DNA from: Sulfurisphaera ohwakuensis
GTDB lineage: Archaea; Thermoproteota; Thermoprotei_A; Sulfolobales; Sulfolobaceae
DNA: 64,000 nt
NCBI RefSeq assembly: GCF_009729055.1
Contig: NZ_CP045484.1
Coordinates: forward strand, 1,860,001 to 1,924,000
Reading direction: 5' to 3'
Shown here: positions 10,142 through 17,574 of the stretch, in pieces
Layout: every line of letters starts with the position of its first letter
Numbering within the stretch: position 1 is the first letter of the stretch
Made by a program: the position numbers and the translations under genes
Notes under the pieces: model-generated
Databases searched by the model: none
The model's input: only the letters and a program-made list of their open reading frames with translations
Told to the model about the DNA's origin: nothing

Positions 10142-10668
10142 CCGAAGTTAGTTCTTCTTTTTTCTATATTTTCATTACATATCACATTAGCCATCTTAAC
10201 CTCATCATCAAAATATTTTATCTTAACTATTTGCCTATCATCAAAATATTCTGGGTACACGTGTTTCAAATTATCTGTTGAAAGCCCAGTATTATATAGA
10301 CTATAAATGGGTTTTCCCATAGCATATGCCATAAAGAGCTCAATTTGAGTACCTACACCTCCACCAAGGCTAACTAAAACATCAGAAGACCTAACTAACA
10401 TCACTGACCTACATCTAAACTCGCACCCCGTATATACTTTAATAACTTCATCTGGAATTTCCACATCTTCTCTCTCTATAGGAAGAAAAAGGATAACCGG
10501 TAATCCTTTATTTAGAGCCTCGTCTACCACAACTTTCATTAATCCCCAGTAACCACCTAAAAGTAATCTAACATTTTTACAACTTGACAGTCCATCAACA
10601 AATCTTTTAGCCCTTTCCTTTAATTCTTCTGAGACCTCTCCGCTATGTGCAGCTATACCAATTTGCAT
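10138..10668 (-). CDS. SLOG-domain protein (TIGR00725/LOG-like)
   Basis: A 176-residue Rossmann-type protein of the SLOG superfamily, which includes LOG phosphoribohydrolases and Moco-carrier-like proteins. Two nucleotide-binding glycine motifs are visible: GGYWGLM at residues 38-44 and GGGVGT at 102-107, followed by QIELFMAYAMGKPI. The short length, with no appended domain, fits the TIGR00725/MoCo-carrier-like subgroup. It would bind a nucleotide or phosphoribosyl ligand in the cytoplasm. A 39-residue membrane-protein ORF ends 2 nt before its start and is probably co-transcribed. A link with molybdenum cofactor would suit the nearby molybdoenzyme but is speculative. Confidence 0.65.
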   Translation of the reverse strand: MQIGIAAHSGEVSEELKERAKRFVDGLSSCKNVRLLLGGYWGLMKVVVDEALNKGLPVILFLPIEREDVEIPDEVIKVYTGCEFRCRSVMLVRSSDVLVSLGGGVGTQIELFMAYAMGKPIYSLYNTGLSTDNLKHVYPEYFDDRQIVKIKYFDDEVKMANVICNENIEKRRTNFG

Positions 10669-10670
10669 AA

Positions 10671-10790
10671 TTACGTATGGGCTAAAGCTGGTAATATTTT
10701 TAACAGAGCTAGAATAATTCCTATTAATACACCGATTTCAACTAGCAATATTGTTATACTCCAATCCTCTTCATTATCTTTTTGACTCAT
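10671..10790 (-). CDS. 39-residue single-pass membrane protein
   Basis: A short reading frame, ATG to TAA, encoding an acidic N-terminus (MSQKDNEEDW) followed by one strongly hydrophobic segment (about residues 11-36) and a short tail ending AHT. The stop lies 2 nt before the start of the SLOG gene, so the two form a tight operon. The upstream AT-rich region 10791-10822 is shared with the divergent amidotransferase gene. The family is not recognised. The charge layout and coupling to the next gene support a real gene. Confidence 0.5.
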   Translation of the reverse strand: MSQKDNEEDWSITILLVEIGVLIGIILALLKILPALAHT

Positions 10791-10822
10791 ATATTTTAAT
10801 TCAAGAAGGGAAATTATAAATT

Positions 10823-11515
10823 ATGTGTAGAATGTTAGCTTATATAGGGGGAAAGGAAAAGCTTAAAAAACTTGCAGAGTGTTTGATAACATCCGCTAAA
10901 GACGACCCTATAACACATGACGTACATTCTGATGGTTGGGGCATTGTGGCTTTCCAAGAGGACGAAATAATTTACTATCGCAGTGTAAATCCTATCTTTA
11001 AAGAGAGAGAAAAACTCATAAATATTATAGATTCTTTAAAGAATGCTAAAGTAATTATTCACGCTAGATTAGCTACTGATAAGTCATTAATAGCATCTTA
11101 TTTATCACATCCATATATTGAAAGTAATGAGAAAGGAATATTCTTTATTGCCCATAATGGTAGTGTTGATAAACAATCGCTTGGTGAAGCTTTAGGAATA
11201 AATCCTAAACTTATGGTTGACTCTGAGCTTATTGGAAAGTATATACAGAAAAAAGGAATAGAAGGAGTTAAAGACTTGATTAAGTATACTAAATCTGCCT
11301 TAAACTTACTAATATTATATTTGGATAGAGAAAGTAGAAAGTCTCACTTATACTATTTTAACTATTATAATAAAGATTACATAAGAAGTAAAAGAATTCC
11401 AGAAGAGTATTATAAAATGTATATTGGTGAGAATTACATTTTCTCCTCTTCGTTAGCTTATACTGGTTGTGACAAGATGAGAGAGGCTGAGTTCGGAGAA
11501 CTAAAAGAACTCTAA
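10823..11515 (+). CDS. Class II glutamine amidotransferase (YafJ-like)
   Basis: A 230-residue N-terminal-nucleophile amidotransferase. Cys2 directly after the initiator Met (MCRMLAYIGG) is the catalytic nucleophile once Met is removed. Other family marks are the HSDGWGIV segment (about residues 36-43), HARLAT near residue 81 and AHNGSVD near 112. Proteins of this stand-alone type hydrolyse glutamine or a related amide; the physiological substrate is unknown. The gene is divergent from the small membrane protein and SLOG gene, with only 32 nt between the starts. Confidence 0.75.
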   Translation: MCRMLAYIGGKEKLKKLAECLITSAKDDPITHDVHSDGWGIVAFQEDEIIYYRSVNPIFKEREKLINIIDSLKNAKVIIHARLATDKSLIASYLSHPYIESNEKGIFFIAHNGSVDKQSLGEALGINPKLMVDSELIGKYIQKKGIEGVKDLIKYTKSALNLLILYLDRESRKSHLYYFNYYNKDYIRSKRIPEEYYKMYIGENYIFSSSLAYTGCDKMREAEFGELKEL

Positions 11516-11564
11516 TTTTTTATTCCTAGTAGTTAATCTAACTATTAATGATGAGTAGGGACCT

Positions 11565-11810
11565 CTAAGATTGGTGAAGAGAACTTACCCGTCTGACAAT
11601 AATTTGATAAAACCTTAGTATAGCAGACATTATAAGTAAAATAATCGCTAAGGGAATTAATGCTATATTTATTAAAAAGAAAGTAGAATCGGATGCAATT
11701 AAAAACGGTAAGAACAAAATCATTAATTTCTCTAATGAGAGTAACCTTAAAGAAATAAGTAATAAGAAAAGTAATGCATTACTCGTGGCTTTATTGATTT
11801 TTCTTAACAT
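11565..11810 (-). CDS. Small hydrophobic protein, two or three membrane segments
   Basis: An 81-residue protein with a short basic N-terminus (MLRKINK) and hydrophobic stretches at about residues 12-40 and 44-66, followed by a basic tail. No family is recognised. It lies convergent to the amidotransferase gene. The composition is typical of a membrane protein, but the lack of a clear ribosome site or conserved motif means the reading frame could be accidental. Confidence 0.35.
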   Translation of the reverse strand: MLRKINKATSNALLFLLLISLRLLSLEKLMILFLPFLIASDSTFFLINIALIPLAIILLIMSAILRFYQIIVRRVSSLHQS

Positions 11811-12128
11811 TATGTTTACCTCTTTCCTGGAGTAATAAATTTAATCCAAGATTAATAATGCCTTATTTGTAGGAATTAATAAGTTAAAAATTCGAAATAT
11901 CATTTTATCTGTTTTTATTTCTATGTAATAAAGAGTTATTATTAAAGAAAAAACTACAAACTATTCCTACAAATTTTGTCTATATTTAAAATAAGATTGC
12001 AAGAATCTCATCTCAGTACCTGCTCTTTGTAAAGATTATCTATTAATATATCTATGACGACATTATCACTGGCTAAAACAACAATGATTACCATATCCTT
12101 TTTAATGCCTAATAACAAATATATAATT

Positions 12129-12296
12129 ATGAAAATTGTTGAAGATAAAGATGGTGAAAGGTTCTTAGTCATTGAGAGTAAGGAGGACTTAGAGAAGTTT
12201 AAGGAAGATGTTTTGAGGAGAATTAGGGAGAAGGCTAAGGCTTATAAACCTTCCATGAGTCCCAATCTCCCAAATAAATACTACACAGTTTTTTGA
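12129..12296 (+). CDS. Putative antitoxin-like small protein, copy 1 (3' end frameshifted)
   Basis: A 55-residue protein starting at the ATG at 12129; a TATA-like CTTTTTAAT lies about 25 nt upstream at about 12098-12106, which argues against longer in-frame starts. It has a beta-hairpin-like start (MKIVEDKDGERFLVI) and a charged helix (about residues 17-40). The paralogue at 13077 shares the upstream DNA and the KAK-x-x-KPS segment. Its 3' end overlaps the RelE-like gene on the other strand by 108 nt. Relative to the second copy, one base is missing near 12250; restoring it would end this protein at KPFHESQSPK, close to the KPSYEIPSSK end of copy 2. Antitoxin function is inferred from the pairing. 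Confidence 0.5.
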   Translation: MKIVEDKDGERFLVIESKEDLEKFKEDVLRRIREKAKAYKPSMSPNLPNKYYTVF

Positions 12297-12539
12297 ATCT
12301 ACACTATAAATTATTCTAAGATTACCAGTAACCTCTATTGAAAATAAAGGATTTCCATATTTGTCCCTACCCAATTTTTCCCTCGCATATTTAAAGGGAT
12401 CTATTTCGAGCAATTCTATTTTTTCAAAAATAAGCATAACGACCTTATCGTTATATCTATCAGCAACAAAATCTATTAGCTCTTGATAGTTCCTAGCTTT
12501 CCTCATTGAAAACCTCAATTCCCACTTATCACAAACCAC
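12189..12539 (-). CDS. RelE-like toxin, copy 1 (C-terminus altered by 1-nt deletion)
   Basis: A 116-residue RelE/ParE-superfamily protein beginning with GTG, with a TATA-like TTTAAATATG at about 12558-12570. The core FKYAREKLG-DKYGNPLFSIEV and the strand NLRIIYSVDSKNCVVFIWEIG match copy 2 at 13165-13476. RelE proteins are mRNA interferases. Copy 2 ends HKRVYGP; here a missing base near 12250 changes HGR-VYKP-stop into a 17-residue unrelated tail (FISLSLLPN and on). RelE toxins need residues near their C-terminus, so this copy may be inactive. The gene runs antisense to, and overlaps, the small-protein gene. Confidence 0.6.
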   Translation of the reverse strand: MVCDKWELRFSMRKARNYQELIDFVADRYNDKVVMLIFEKIELLEIDPFKYAREKLGRDKYGNPLFSIEVTGNLRIIYSVDSKNCVVFIWEIGTHGRFISLSLLPNSPQNIFLKLL

Positions 12540-12644
12540 AATAAAAAGATATAGAAAACATATTTAAAAATCTTTCTCTTTTCATATATTATCTCTTCAG
12601 AAATTATAGTTGTACAAATAAAGTAGTTCACATAGAATTTTTGC

Positions 12645-12679
12645 AGTAAACTAGGAGTTTACTGAATTTTTCAAAATTC
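12645..12679. repeat. Two adjacent short hairpins
   Basis: AGTAAACT and AGTTTACT form an 8-bp inverted repeat around AGG (12645-12663). It is followed at once by GAATTTT and AAAATTC around TC (12664-12679). The second hairpin belongs to a 20-nt direct repeat (12664-12683) that recurs at 13011-13030, just upstream of the second module. Confidence 0.6.
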
Positions 12680-12718
12680 AATGAGAAGAAAGCTTAATAG
12701 TTAGAAAAGTAAGAATAA

Positions 12719-12807
12719 GAATTAGGGATGAGGGGGTCAGGTCAGTTGCCGGTTGATCTATCATAGGTCAATTCGGACCCTCCTCATCATCCCCTCATCC
12801 CCGATTC
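12719..12807. ncRNA. Long structured inverted repeat, candidate non-coding RNA or MITE-like element
   Basis: Arms at 12719-12735 and 12791-12807 pair over 17 bp with one mismatch and one G-T pair. The inside also folds: GGGTC (12734-12738) faces GACCC (12776-12780), and CCG plus TTGATC (12749-12758) face GGTCAA plus CGG (12766-12776) around a 7-nt loop. GC content is far above the flanks, as is usual for stable RNAs in hyperthermophiles. It sits in an extra segment of about 275 bp that copy 1 of the duplicated module has and copy 2 lacks. No box C/D pair, tRNA features or clear ACA box was found. Strand and function are unknown. Confidence 0.5.
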
Positions 12808-12871
12808 CTATTTGTGAAAAAACACATTTAAAGAACTTTTCTGTTTTTAATTTTGTTCGATTAATATTTCA

Positions 12872-12958
12872 TTAGAAATAATATGGATAAGTAATATAAT
12901 ATGCAATTAATAGGAGTATGAATCAGGTAAACATAACCAAAACGTTTACAGCGGAGTT
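12872..12958 (-). pseudogene. Remnant of the DUF1286 gene 3' end
   Basis: The minus strand reads NSAVNVLVMFT, stop, then FILLLIAYYITYPYYF and stop. The same C-terminal sequence ends the intact gene at 13534-14037 (NPAVNGLAIFVG before FILLLIAYY). About 45 nt at the 3' end are identical at the DNA level between the two places (12876-12921 and 13538-13583). An in-frame TGA replaces the Gly codon. It is the leftover of a duplicated DUF1286 gene. Confidence 0.75.
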
Positions 12959-13076
12959 CTGAGCTCTCCATCTCATGAAGAATGAGACTTGTAATTCATT
13001 TTATCAATACAATTTTTCAAAATTCAATGAAACTAATTACCATATCCTTTTTAATGCCAGCAATAAACATATAATT

Positions 13077-13208
13077 ATGAAGACCGGAAAGGATGGGGAA
13101 TATTATTATGTTGAATTGGACAGGGAGGAAATAATTAAGCTTAAGGAAATTGTTGAGAAAAAGGCTAAGGACCGTAAACCCTCTTATGAGATCCCATCTT
13201 CCAAATAA
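13077..13208 (+). CDS. Putative antitoxin-like small protein, copy 2
   Basis: A 43-residue protein (MKTGKDGEYYYVELDREE at its start, then a lysine-rich helix, ending KPSYEIPSSK). A TATA-like CTTTTTAAT lies about 25 nt upstream at about 13047-13055, in a stretch nearly identical to that of copy 1. This makes the ATG at 13077 the likely leaderless start. The 3' end overlaps the RelE-like gene on the opposite strand by 44 nt, so the two mRNAs are complementary at their ends. The short acidic-then-basic layout is typical of small antitoxins. No DNA-binding motif is evident. Function is inferred from partnership. Confidence 0.5.
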   Translation: MKTGKDGEYYYVELDREEIIKLKEIVEKKAKDRKPSYEIPSSK

Positions 13209-13476
13209 ATACAATACAGTTTTTTGAATCAACACTATAAAGTATCCTTATATCCCCCGTAACTTCTATGGAAAACATGGGATTACCGTACTTATTCTTT
13301 CCCAGCTTCTCTCTCGCATATTTGAAAGGACTATCGAGTATGAGTAATACCTTTTCCAGAATAAGCATAACCAATTTATCGCTTTCAAATTCATCAAGCA
13401 AATATTCCGCTAATTCTTCTAAACTGTTTATTTTCTTATTGAACATAAACCTTGCAGTCCATTTCTCACAAACCAC
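13165..13476 (-). CDS. RelE-like toxin, copy 2 (intact)
   Basis: A 103-residue RelE/ParE-superfamily protein that starts with GTG, with a TATA box (TTTAAATATT) near 13498-13508. The N-terminus (MVCEKWTARFMF) and core (SPFKYAREKLG-KNKYGNP) match copy 1. The last strand and tail (IRILYSVDSKNCIVFIWKMG, then SHKRVYGP) correspond to the conserved RelE ending, with a basic residue and Tyr near the C-terminus. It would cleave mRNA on the ribosome or act as a related nuclease. It overlaps the putative antitoxin gene tail to tail by 44 nt and is followed upstream by the intact DUF1286 gene on the same strand. Confidence 0.65.
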   Translation of the reverse strand: MVCEKWTARFMFNKKINSLEELAEYLLDEFESDKLVMLILEKVLLILDSPFKYAREKLGKNKYGNPMFSIEVTGDIRILYSVDSKNCIVFIWKMGSHKRVYGP

Positions 13477-13533
13477 GATGAAATAAAAAGAAAATAATAT
13501 TTAAAATCTTTTCTATTTTTATTTAATATCTCT

Positions 13534-14037
13534 TTAGAAATAATATGGATAAGTAATATAATATGCAATTAATAGGAGTATGAAACCGACAAAGATTGCT
13601 AAACCATTTACTGCGGGGTTATCATATCTGAAGTGGGCTAATGCGAACCTCCTCCATTTCCCATTTTTCTTCACATAAACCCCGGCTTCAGTAAACATAT
13701 CCAAGAACATATGTGTGGGACCGACAATAATACCGGAAACCAATACTTCCACTAAAGCATAATAACCGTATATATAGTGTATTAGGAAGATTAAGGGAAC
13801 TGTAGGTAATAATCCCCATACTACACTCCTCGGATAAGTGTGGGTTAAAGGAGTCCTAACCGGTATTAAACCTCTCCCCGTCAACAATTCCCTATGCCCC
13901 AACCGATCAATCAAAGAATTACCCAAAATAGAAGAATATGCAGCTATGAAAAAATTCGTGAAAAAATTGTTAGAAAGAAAAACCAAAACTAATGATATAA
14001 CACCAAGCGAGAAAACATAATGAGTCCTCAATTTCAC
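13534..14037 (-). CDS. DUF1286 family membrane protein
   Basis: A 167-residue protein of the Sulfolobales-specific DUF1286 family, which resembles membrane-bound metal-dependent hydrolases of the YdjM/DUF457 type. Visible marks are MKLRTHYVFSLGV at the start with a His (residue 6), a DRLGHRE segment near residue 47, THTYPRS near 67, and GPTHMFLDMFTEAGVY near 106-121. His and Asp residues in these segments may bind a metal. There are four or five membrane segments. The gene starts with GTG. The last 45 nt are duplicated in a remnant at 12872-12958, showing that it is part of a duplicated three-gene unit with the RelE-like pair. Confidence 0.65.
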   Translation of the reverse strand: MKLRTHYVFSLGVISLVLVFLSNNFFTNFFIAAYSSILGNSLIDRLGHRELLTGRGLIPVRTPLTHTYPRSVVWGLLPTVPLIFLIHYIYGYYALVEVLVSGIIVGPTHMFLDMFTEAGVYVKKNGKWRRFALAHFRYDNPAVNGLAIFVGFILLLIAYYITYPYYF

Positions 14038-14068
14038 AGAATAGAATATATAAAAAAGGTATTTAAAT

Positions 14069-14743
14069 TTAGTTACTAGAATATTTCTTTACTAATTCAT
14101 AAAATTCTCTAAATTCTCCTCCTTTATAGACGTTAAACTCTGCATTTTTCAATACACCAGTTACAAACTCCTTACTAATCTTTATTGGTAAATTTTTAAC
14201 AATATAATCTGCAGCTATATCTAAGTTTTCTTTAATTATAGTTATTCCCTCCATATACGCATTAATAACTTTATCCTCTTGTGAATTTATGTGAATTCCA
14301 CAACTTCCTGGAACGTTAAGTAGATCTTCAAATGCTTCTCCTTTCCCTAAAGCAGAAGATAATGTTGCTGCACTAATTTGATTATTCTTTAACATATTTA
14401 CAAGTTGCATCATATCATCAGAGTATACTAGTTCAGCCTTAACCTTTTTTAGATCTATTACAGCTCTTGTTAAAACGTCAGCAGCACTCCCCTTTCTCCA
14501 AACTCCTATTTTACCCTCTGTTAGTTTAGGCGAAATCAACATTAACTTCTTTACAGTAATAAAATCAATCCTTAGCCCTCTTTTTGCTAATGAAACTGTA
14601 GAATCAACTATAGCATCGACATCTTTTCCACCTTCTTTTCCGAAAATTATTTCTATGTCTTTATTCTTCATTTGATATGCTAATAAAGGGTAGGATACTG
14701 GGCCTGGAGCGGCTAATATTCTAATTTTATTCTGAGAATTCAT
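14069..14743 (-). CDS. DUF3834 family periplasmic-binding-fold protein
   Basis: A 224-residue protein I recognise as DUF3834, a Sulfolobales family related to solute-binding proteins (type 2 periplasmic-binding fold). It has no signal peptide, so it is probably cytoplasmic. The N-terminus KIRILAAPGPVSYPLLAYQM forms the first strand and helix; DAIVDSTVSL and VPGSCGIH follow the pattern of the ligand cleft. It stands alone between DUF1286 and a divergent MFS transporter (91 nt between the starts). The ligand is unknown. Confidence 0.6.
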   Translation of the reverse strand: MNSQNKIRILAAPGPVSYPLLAYQMKNKDIEIIFGKEGGKDVDAIVDSTVSLAKRGLRIDFITVKKLMLISPKLTEGKIGVWRKGSAADVLTRAVIDLKKVKAELVYSDDMMQLVNMLKNNQISAATLSSALGKGEAFEDLLNVPGSCGIHINSQEDKVINAYMEGITIIKENLDIAADYIVKNLPIKISKEFVTGVLKNAEFNVYKGGEFREFYELVKKYSSN

Positions 14744-14833
14744 GAGTTTCTATGAAACTACTTTTCTTAAATGCTTTTATTAGAAAAATTGACGATAACT
14801 AAACTTAAATATAGCGAGATAAATTACACCTTT

Positions 14834-16018
14834 ATGCAAAAAAAGGATATAACATTTCTTCATGCATTATTAATTATTATTCCTTTGACTATTGCAATAA
14901 GAGCATCTAATAATATGTTAATGACAACAATTCCCCTTGTAACCAAATACATATTTAATTTTAGCGAAAGCGAGATCGGAATTATTTCAGCCCTAACTTC
15001 ACTGTTTACGTTTATTGGAAGCGGTGTAATCAATTCTAGATTGAAACGCGATATGAGGAAAAAAGTTTTTAGAGTATCTGGCATAGTTTACGCTATACTT
15101 TTACCTATCTTTTATTTTGCTTCTCCAATTACTATTTGGGTTTTATCAGCGTTAGCCGGGATTGTTCTTGGTATACTTATGCCAAATATTATTACTTACG
15201 CTGGGTTATTAAAAGATAGAAAGCAAAGGGAAAGAGTACTCTCAATTTATACCTTAGCATTATCAGCAAGTTTAGTAATTGGACCAGCAATTGAGTCATG
15301 GATATTAAATTACTTTTCACTCCTAGAAGTTTTCCTATTCTTTGCCCCATTCTCAATTCTTTCTGGGATAATGTCATTCTTTGTAGATTTCCCAGAAGAG
15401 AGAAATGACGGTAAAAAGACAAAAGTCTTCGAAAATCCAGGGTTTATAACGGCAGTTATCAATATCTTAACATATAATATAGTTTTCTCAATACTTCTTG
15501 CTTTTGCAGGAATATATGCAAAATCTACTTTTAATATCTCTTACTCTTCTGTTACCCTAATCTTCTCAGCTTTCTTTCTAACCTCATTCCTTTCTAGGCT
15601 TTATCTTTCTATTAGGCCTGCAGAAAGGCTATGGTATTATATGTCTTTTGCAATATCAATAACAACACTTGGTTTAGTATTTATTTCAGTTTTACCATCA
15701 AACTTAGTTCTCTTTACAGTAGCTCTCTTGCTTCTAGGAATTCCTCATGGAATAACATATCCATTATCCATTATTTCTATAAGTAGAACTTTTTTACCGG
15801 AAGAAAGAAATGAGGCTAACAGTATCTTCTTTGCAGTCATGATGTTAATAGGCATAATAACTCCTACAATATCGGGCTTTGTAATTGAGATAATTGGATT
15901 TAGAACCACTCTAACTTTAATAATCCCTATAATCCTCTCGCTTCTAGTCTTGTTAAGACGTTATGTTAAATATGTTGATAATCAGATTGATAGAACCCAT
16001 ATGAATATAGCTAAATGA
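14834..16018 (+). CDS. Major facilitator superfamily transporter
   Basis: About 394 residues with 12 predicted membrane segments. The start at 14834 (MQKKDITFLHALLII) is preferred because a TATA-like CTTAAATATA lies about 27 nt upstream; an in-frame ATG at 14771 would add 21 residues that overlap this promoter. The loop between segments 2 and 3 carries NSRLKRDMRKKV, a weak form of the MFS basic motif. Pairs of glycine-rich helices (for example ALAGIVLGILMPNIITYAG) are typical of drug or sugar exporters. Substrate unknown. It is divergent from the DUF3834 gene, which might supply a binding protein, but that is speculative. Confidence 0.75.
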   Translation: MQKKDITFLHALLIIIPLTIAIRASNNMLMTTIPLVTKYIFNFSESEIGIISALTSLFTFIGSGVINSRLKRDMRKKVFRVSGIVYAILLPIFYFASPITIWVLSALAGIVLGILMPNIITYAGLLKDRKQRERVLSIYTLALSASLVIGPAIESWILNYFSLLEVFLFFAPFSILSGIMSFFVDFPEERNDGKKTKVFENPGFITAVINILTYNIVFSILLAFAGIYAKSTFNISYSSVTLIFSAFFLTSFLSRLYLSIRPAERLWYYMSFAISITTLGLVFISVLPSNLVLFTVALLLLGIPHGITYPLSIISISRTFLPEERNEANSIFFAVMMLIGIITPTISGFVIEIIGFRTTLTLIIPIILSLLVLLRRYVKYVDNQIDRTHMNIAK

Positions 16019-16052
16019 CTCTGAAAATAGAATACTACATAATACTTTGCCA

Positions 16053-16196
16053 CTATAGACCAAAGCTTTCAACAGCATAAGGATGAAATGGTTCTCTAAT
16101 TAGCAGTTTACGTAAAATCCTAACGATAAGATAATTTTTAAATAAACCATTCTCAGTAGTGAATATTCTTACTATAAAAACGATAGAACTTATCAT
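16053..16196 (-). CDS. Possible 47-residue small protein
   Basis: A short ATG-to-TAG frame in the gap between two MFS genes. It is basic and contains RILRKLLIREPFHPYAVES near its C-terminus, which looks more protein-like than random AT-rich sequence. No ribosome site is evident. It may be a real small gene or a relic of a larger one. Confidence 0.22.
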   Translation of the reverse strand: MISSIVFIVRIFTTENGLFKNYLIVRILRKLLIREPFHPYAVESFGL

Positions 16197-16287
16197 ATTT
16201 ACTAAAATTAGATATAAGTATTAGAAAATTATTTGTAAGAATTATCTTGTGCAACGATTTTCCAATAAATGCTACTCTAATCTTCAG

Positions 16288-17376
16288 TTATGGCCTTAAT
16301 GTTTTCTGTTTGTCTAACAAAGAGAAGAGAATAAAACCTGATACAGCAGATATTAAACCAAATTCTTTATATATAGGTGTTGAAAGCAACAAGGAAAAGA
16401 CAAAACTACCTAAGAGCCCAGATACAGCTTTTCCAGTATATAGAATTGCATTATTTGAAGTAGAATATTTTTCACCGAATATGTCTCCAGATATTGAAAA
16501 GTAAAGTGTTATAAGTGAACCACCAAAAAATCCAATTACTATTACTGAGGCTAATATAACGTTAAAAGTAAACAGTAGACTCCCTAATATCATCATAGTG
16601 AGTGTTAAGATTAATGTTCTGTATCTTCCTAGTATGTCTGAAATATACCCCAAGATTGGTCTACTTATCCCGCTTAACAAAGGAAATAATGTAATTAAGA
16701 ATAACGTATTCTCATTTCCTATCACAGAAAGTGATGATGAGTATATTGTTAAAGGAACTGCGCTTAATGCAAATGAAAGGTAAATTAACCACCATCTACC
16801 TTCTTTTATTATTTTACTTGGTTTTTCTCCTCTTACAGTGCCAGGATATTCCACAAAATTCAATAGAAATGATAATGACACTACTTCTACTAGCCCTATG
16901 ATCAACATTACTAGCCTATAATCTTGATAGGGATAAATAAAGGGATTCACTATTGATGCACCTAGACCGAAACCCAAGGATACGAAACCGGTAGCAAATC
17001 CTCTAGTCTTACTAAACCATTTTACAGCTAAATTTGCCGCAATTCCATACAAGATCCCTTCACCTATACTTCCTAAAGACCAAAAGAAATAGAACTCGTA
17101 AATGGTATTTGAAAATGAAGTACCTAAGAAGCCTATTGCTGAGAGTATTGATGATATAATTCCAATACCTTTAGGCCCTTTATAGTCAGCTATACTTCCT
17201 CCAATTATTTGGAAAACTGTTGAAAAGAATGTAAAGAGAGTGAAAGCTACTTCTATTTCTGGTATCGTAGAATTTAATCCTTTAACCAGGTGAGGTAGGA
17301 ACGCATTCCAAGAATATTGATATAATGAGTTGAATGACATAATAATGAATCCAATTATTAGAAATTTTCTCTTCAC
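16288..17376 (-). CDS. Major facilitator superfamily transporter (OFA-like)
   Basis: A 362-residue 12-segment permease starting with GTG (MKRKFLIIGFIIMSFNSLYQ). The basic loop motif ADYKGPKGIG after segment 2 and the repeated NxxLG/RPILGYISDILGRYR after segment 8 are MFS signatures; the second is well preserved. The layout resembles the oxalate/formate-antiporter and monocarboxylate group, which in Sulfolobales often carries organic acids. It is somewhat short for the family. It lies tail to tail, with a gap, against the other MFS gene. The substrate is not visible from sequence. Confidence 0.75.
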   Translation of the reverse strand: MKRKFLIIGFIIMSFNSLYQYSWNAFLPHLVKGLNSTIPEIEVAFTLFTFFSTVFQIIGGSIADYKGPKGIGIISSILSAIGFLGTSFSNTIYEFYFFWSLGSIGEGILYGIAANLAVKWFSKTRGFATGFVSLGFGLGASIVNPFIYPYQDYRLVMLIIGLVEVVSLSFLLNFVEYPGTVRGEKPSKIIKEGRWWLIYLSFALSAVPLTIYSSSLSVIGNENTLFLITLFPLLSGISRPILGYISDILGRYRTLILTLTMMILGSLLFTFNVILASVIVIGFFGGSLITLYFSISGDIFGEKYSTSNNAILYTGKAVSGLLGSFVFSLLLSTPIYKEFGLISAVSGFILFSLLDKQKTLRP

Positions 17377-17574
17377 AGTTACTACTTGTTGAAATAATTA
17401 TTTATATTTCTTTAGCTCATATAAGGTTGTGGGTTATAAATCTAGGCTTTATCATTTAGGCAAATGGAATTTTCTAAGATATAGGTATAATCTGATAATA
17501 AGTAAAAAATTGGCTTTAAAGATTGCTAGGAAGAGATGGAAAGAGAGATATTTATGAGTTTCATTAATTAACAC

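Noticed and set aside
12054..12128. Upstream extension of the first small-protein frame
   Set aside because: The TATA-like CTTTTTAAT sits inside it, and the second copy has unrelated sequence before the shared ATG, so translation most likely starts at 12129.
12719..12807. Reading the folded element as a tRNA, box C/D RNA or CRISPR repeat
   Set aside because: There is no cloverleaf or TPsiC loop, no paired C and D boxes at the ends, no clear ACA box, and no spaced repeats.
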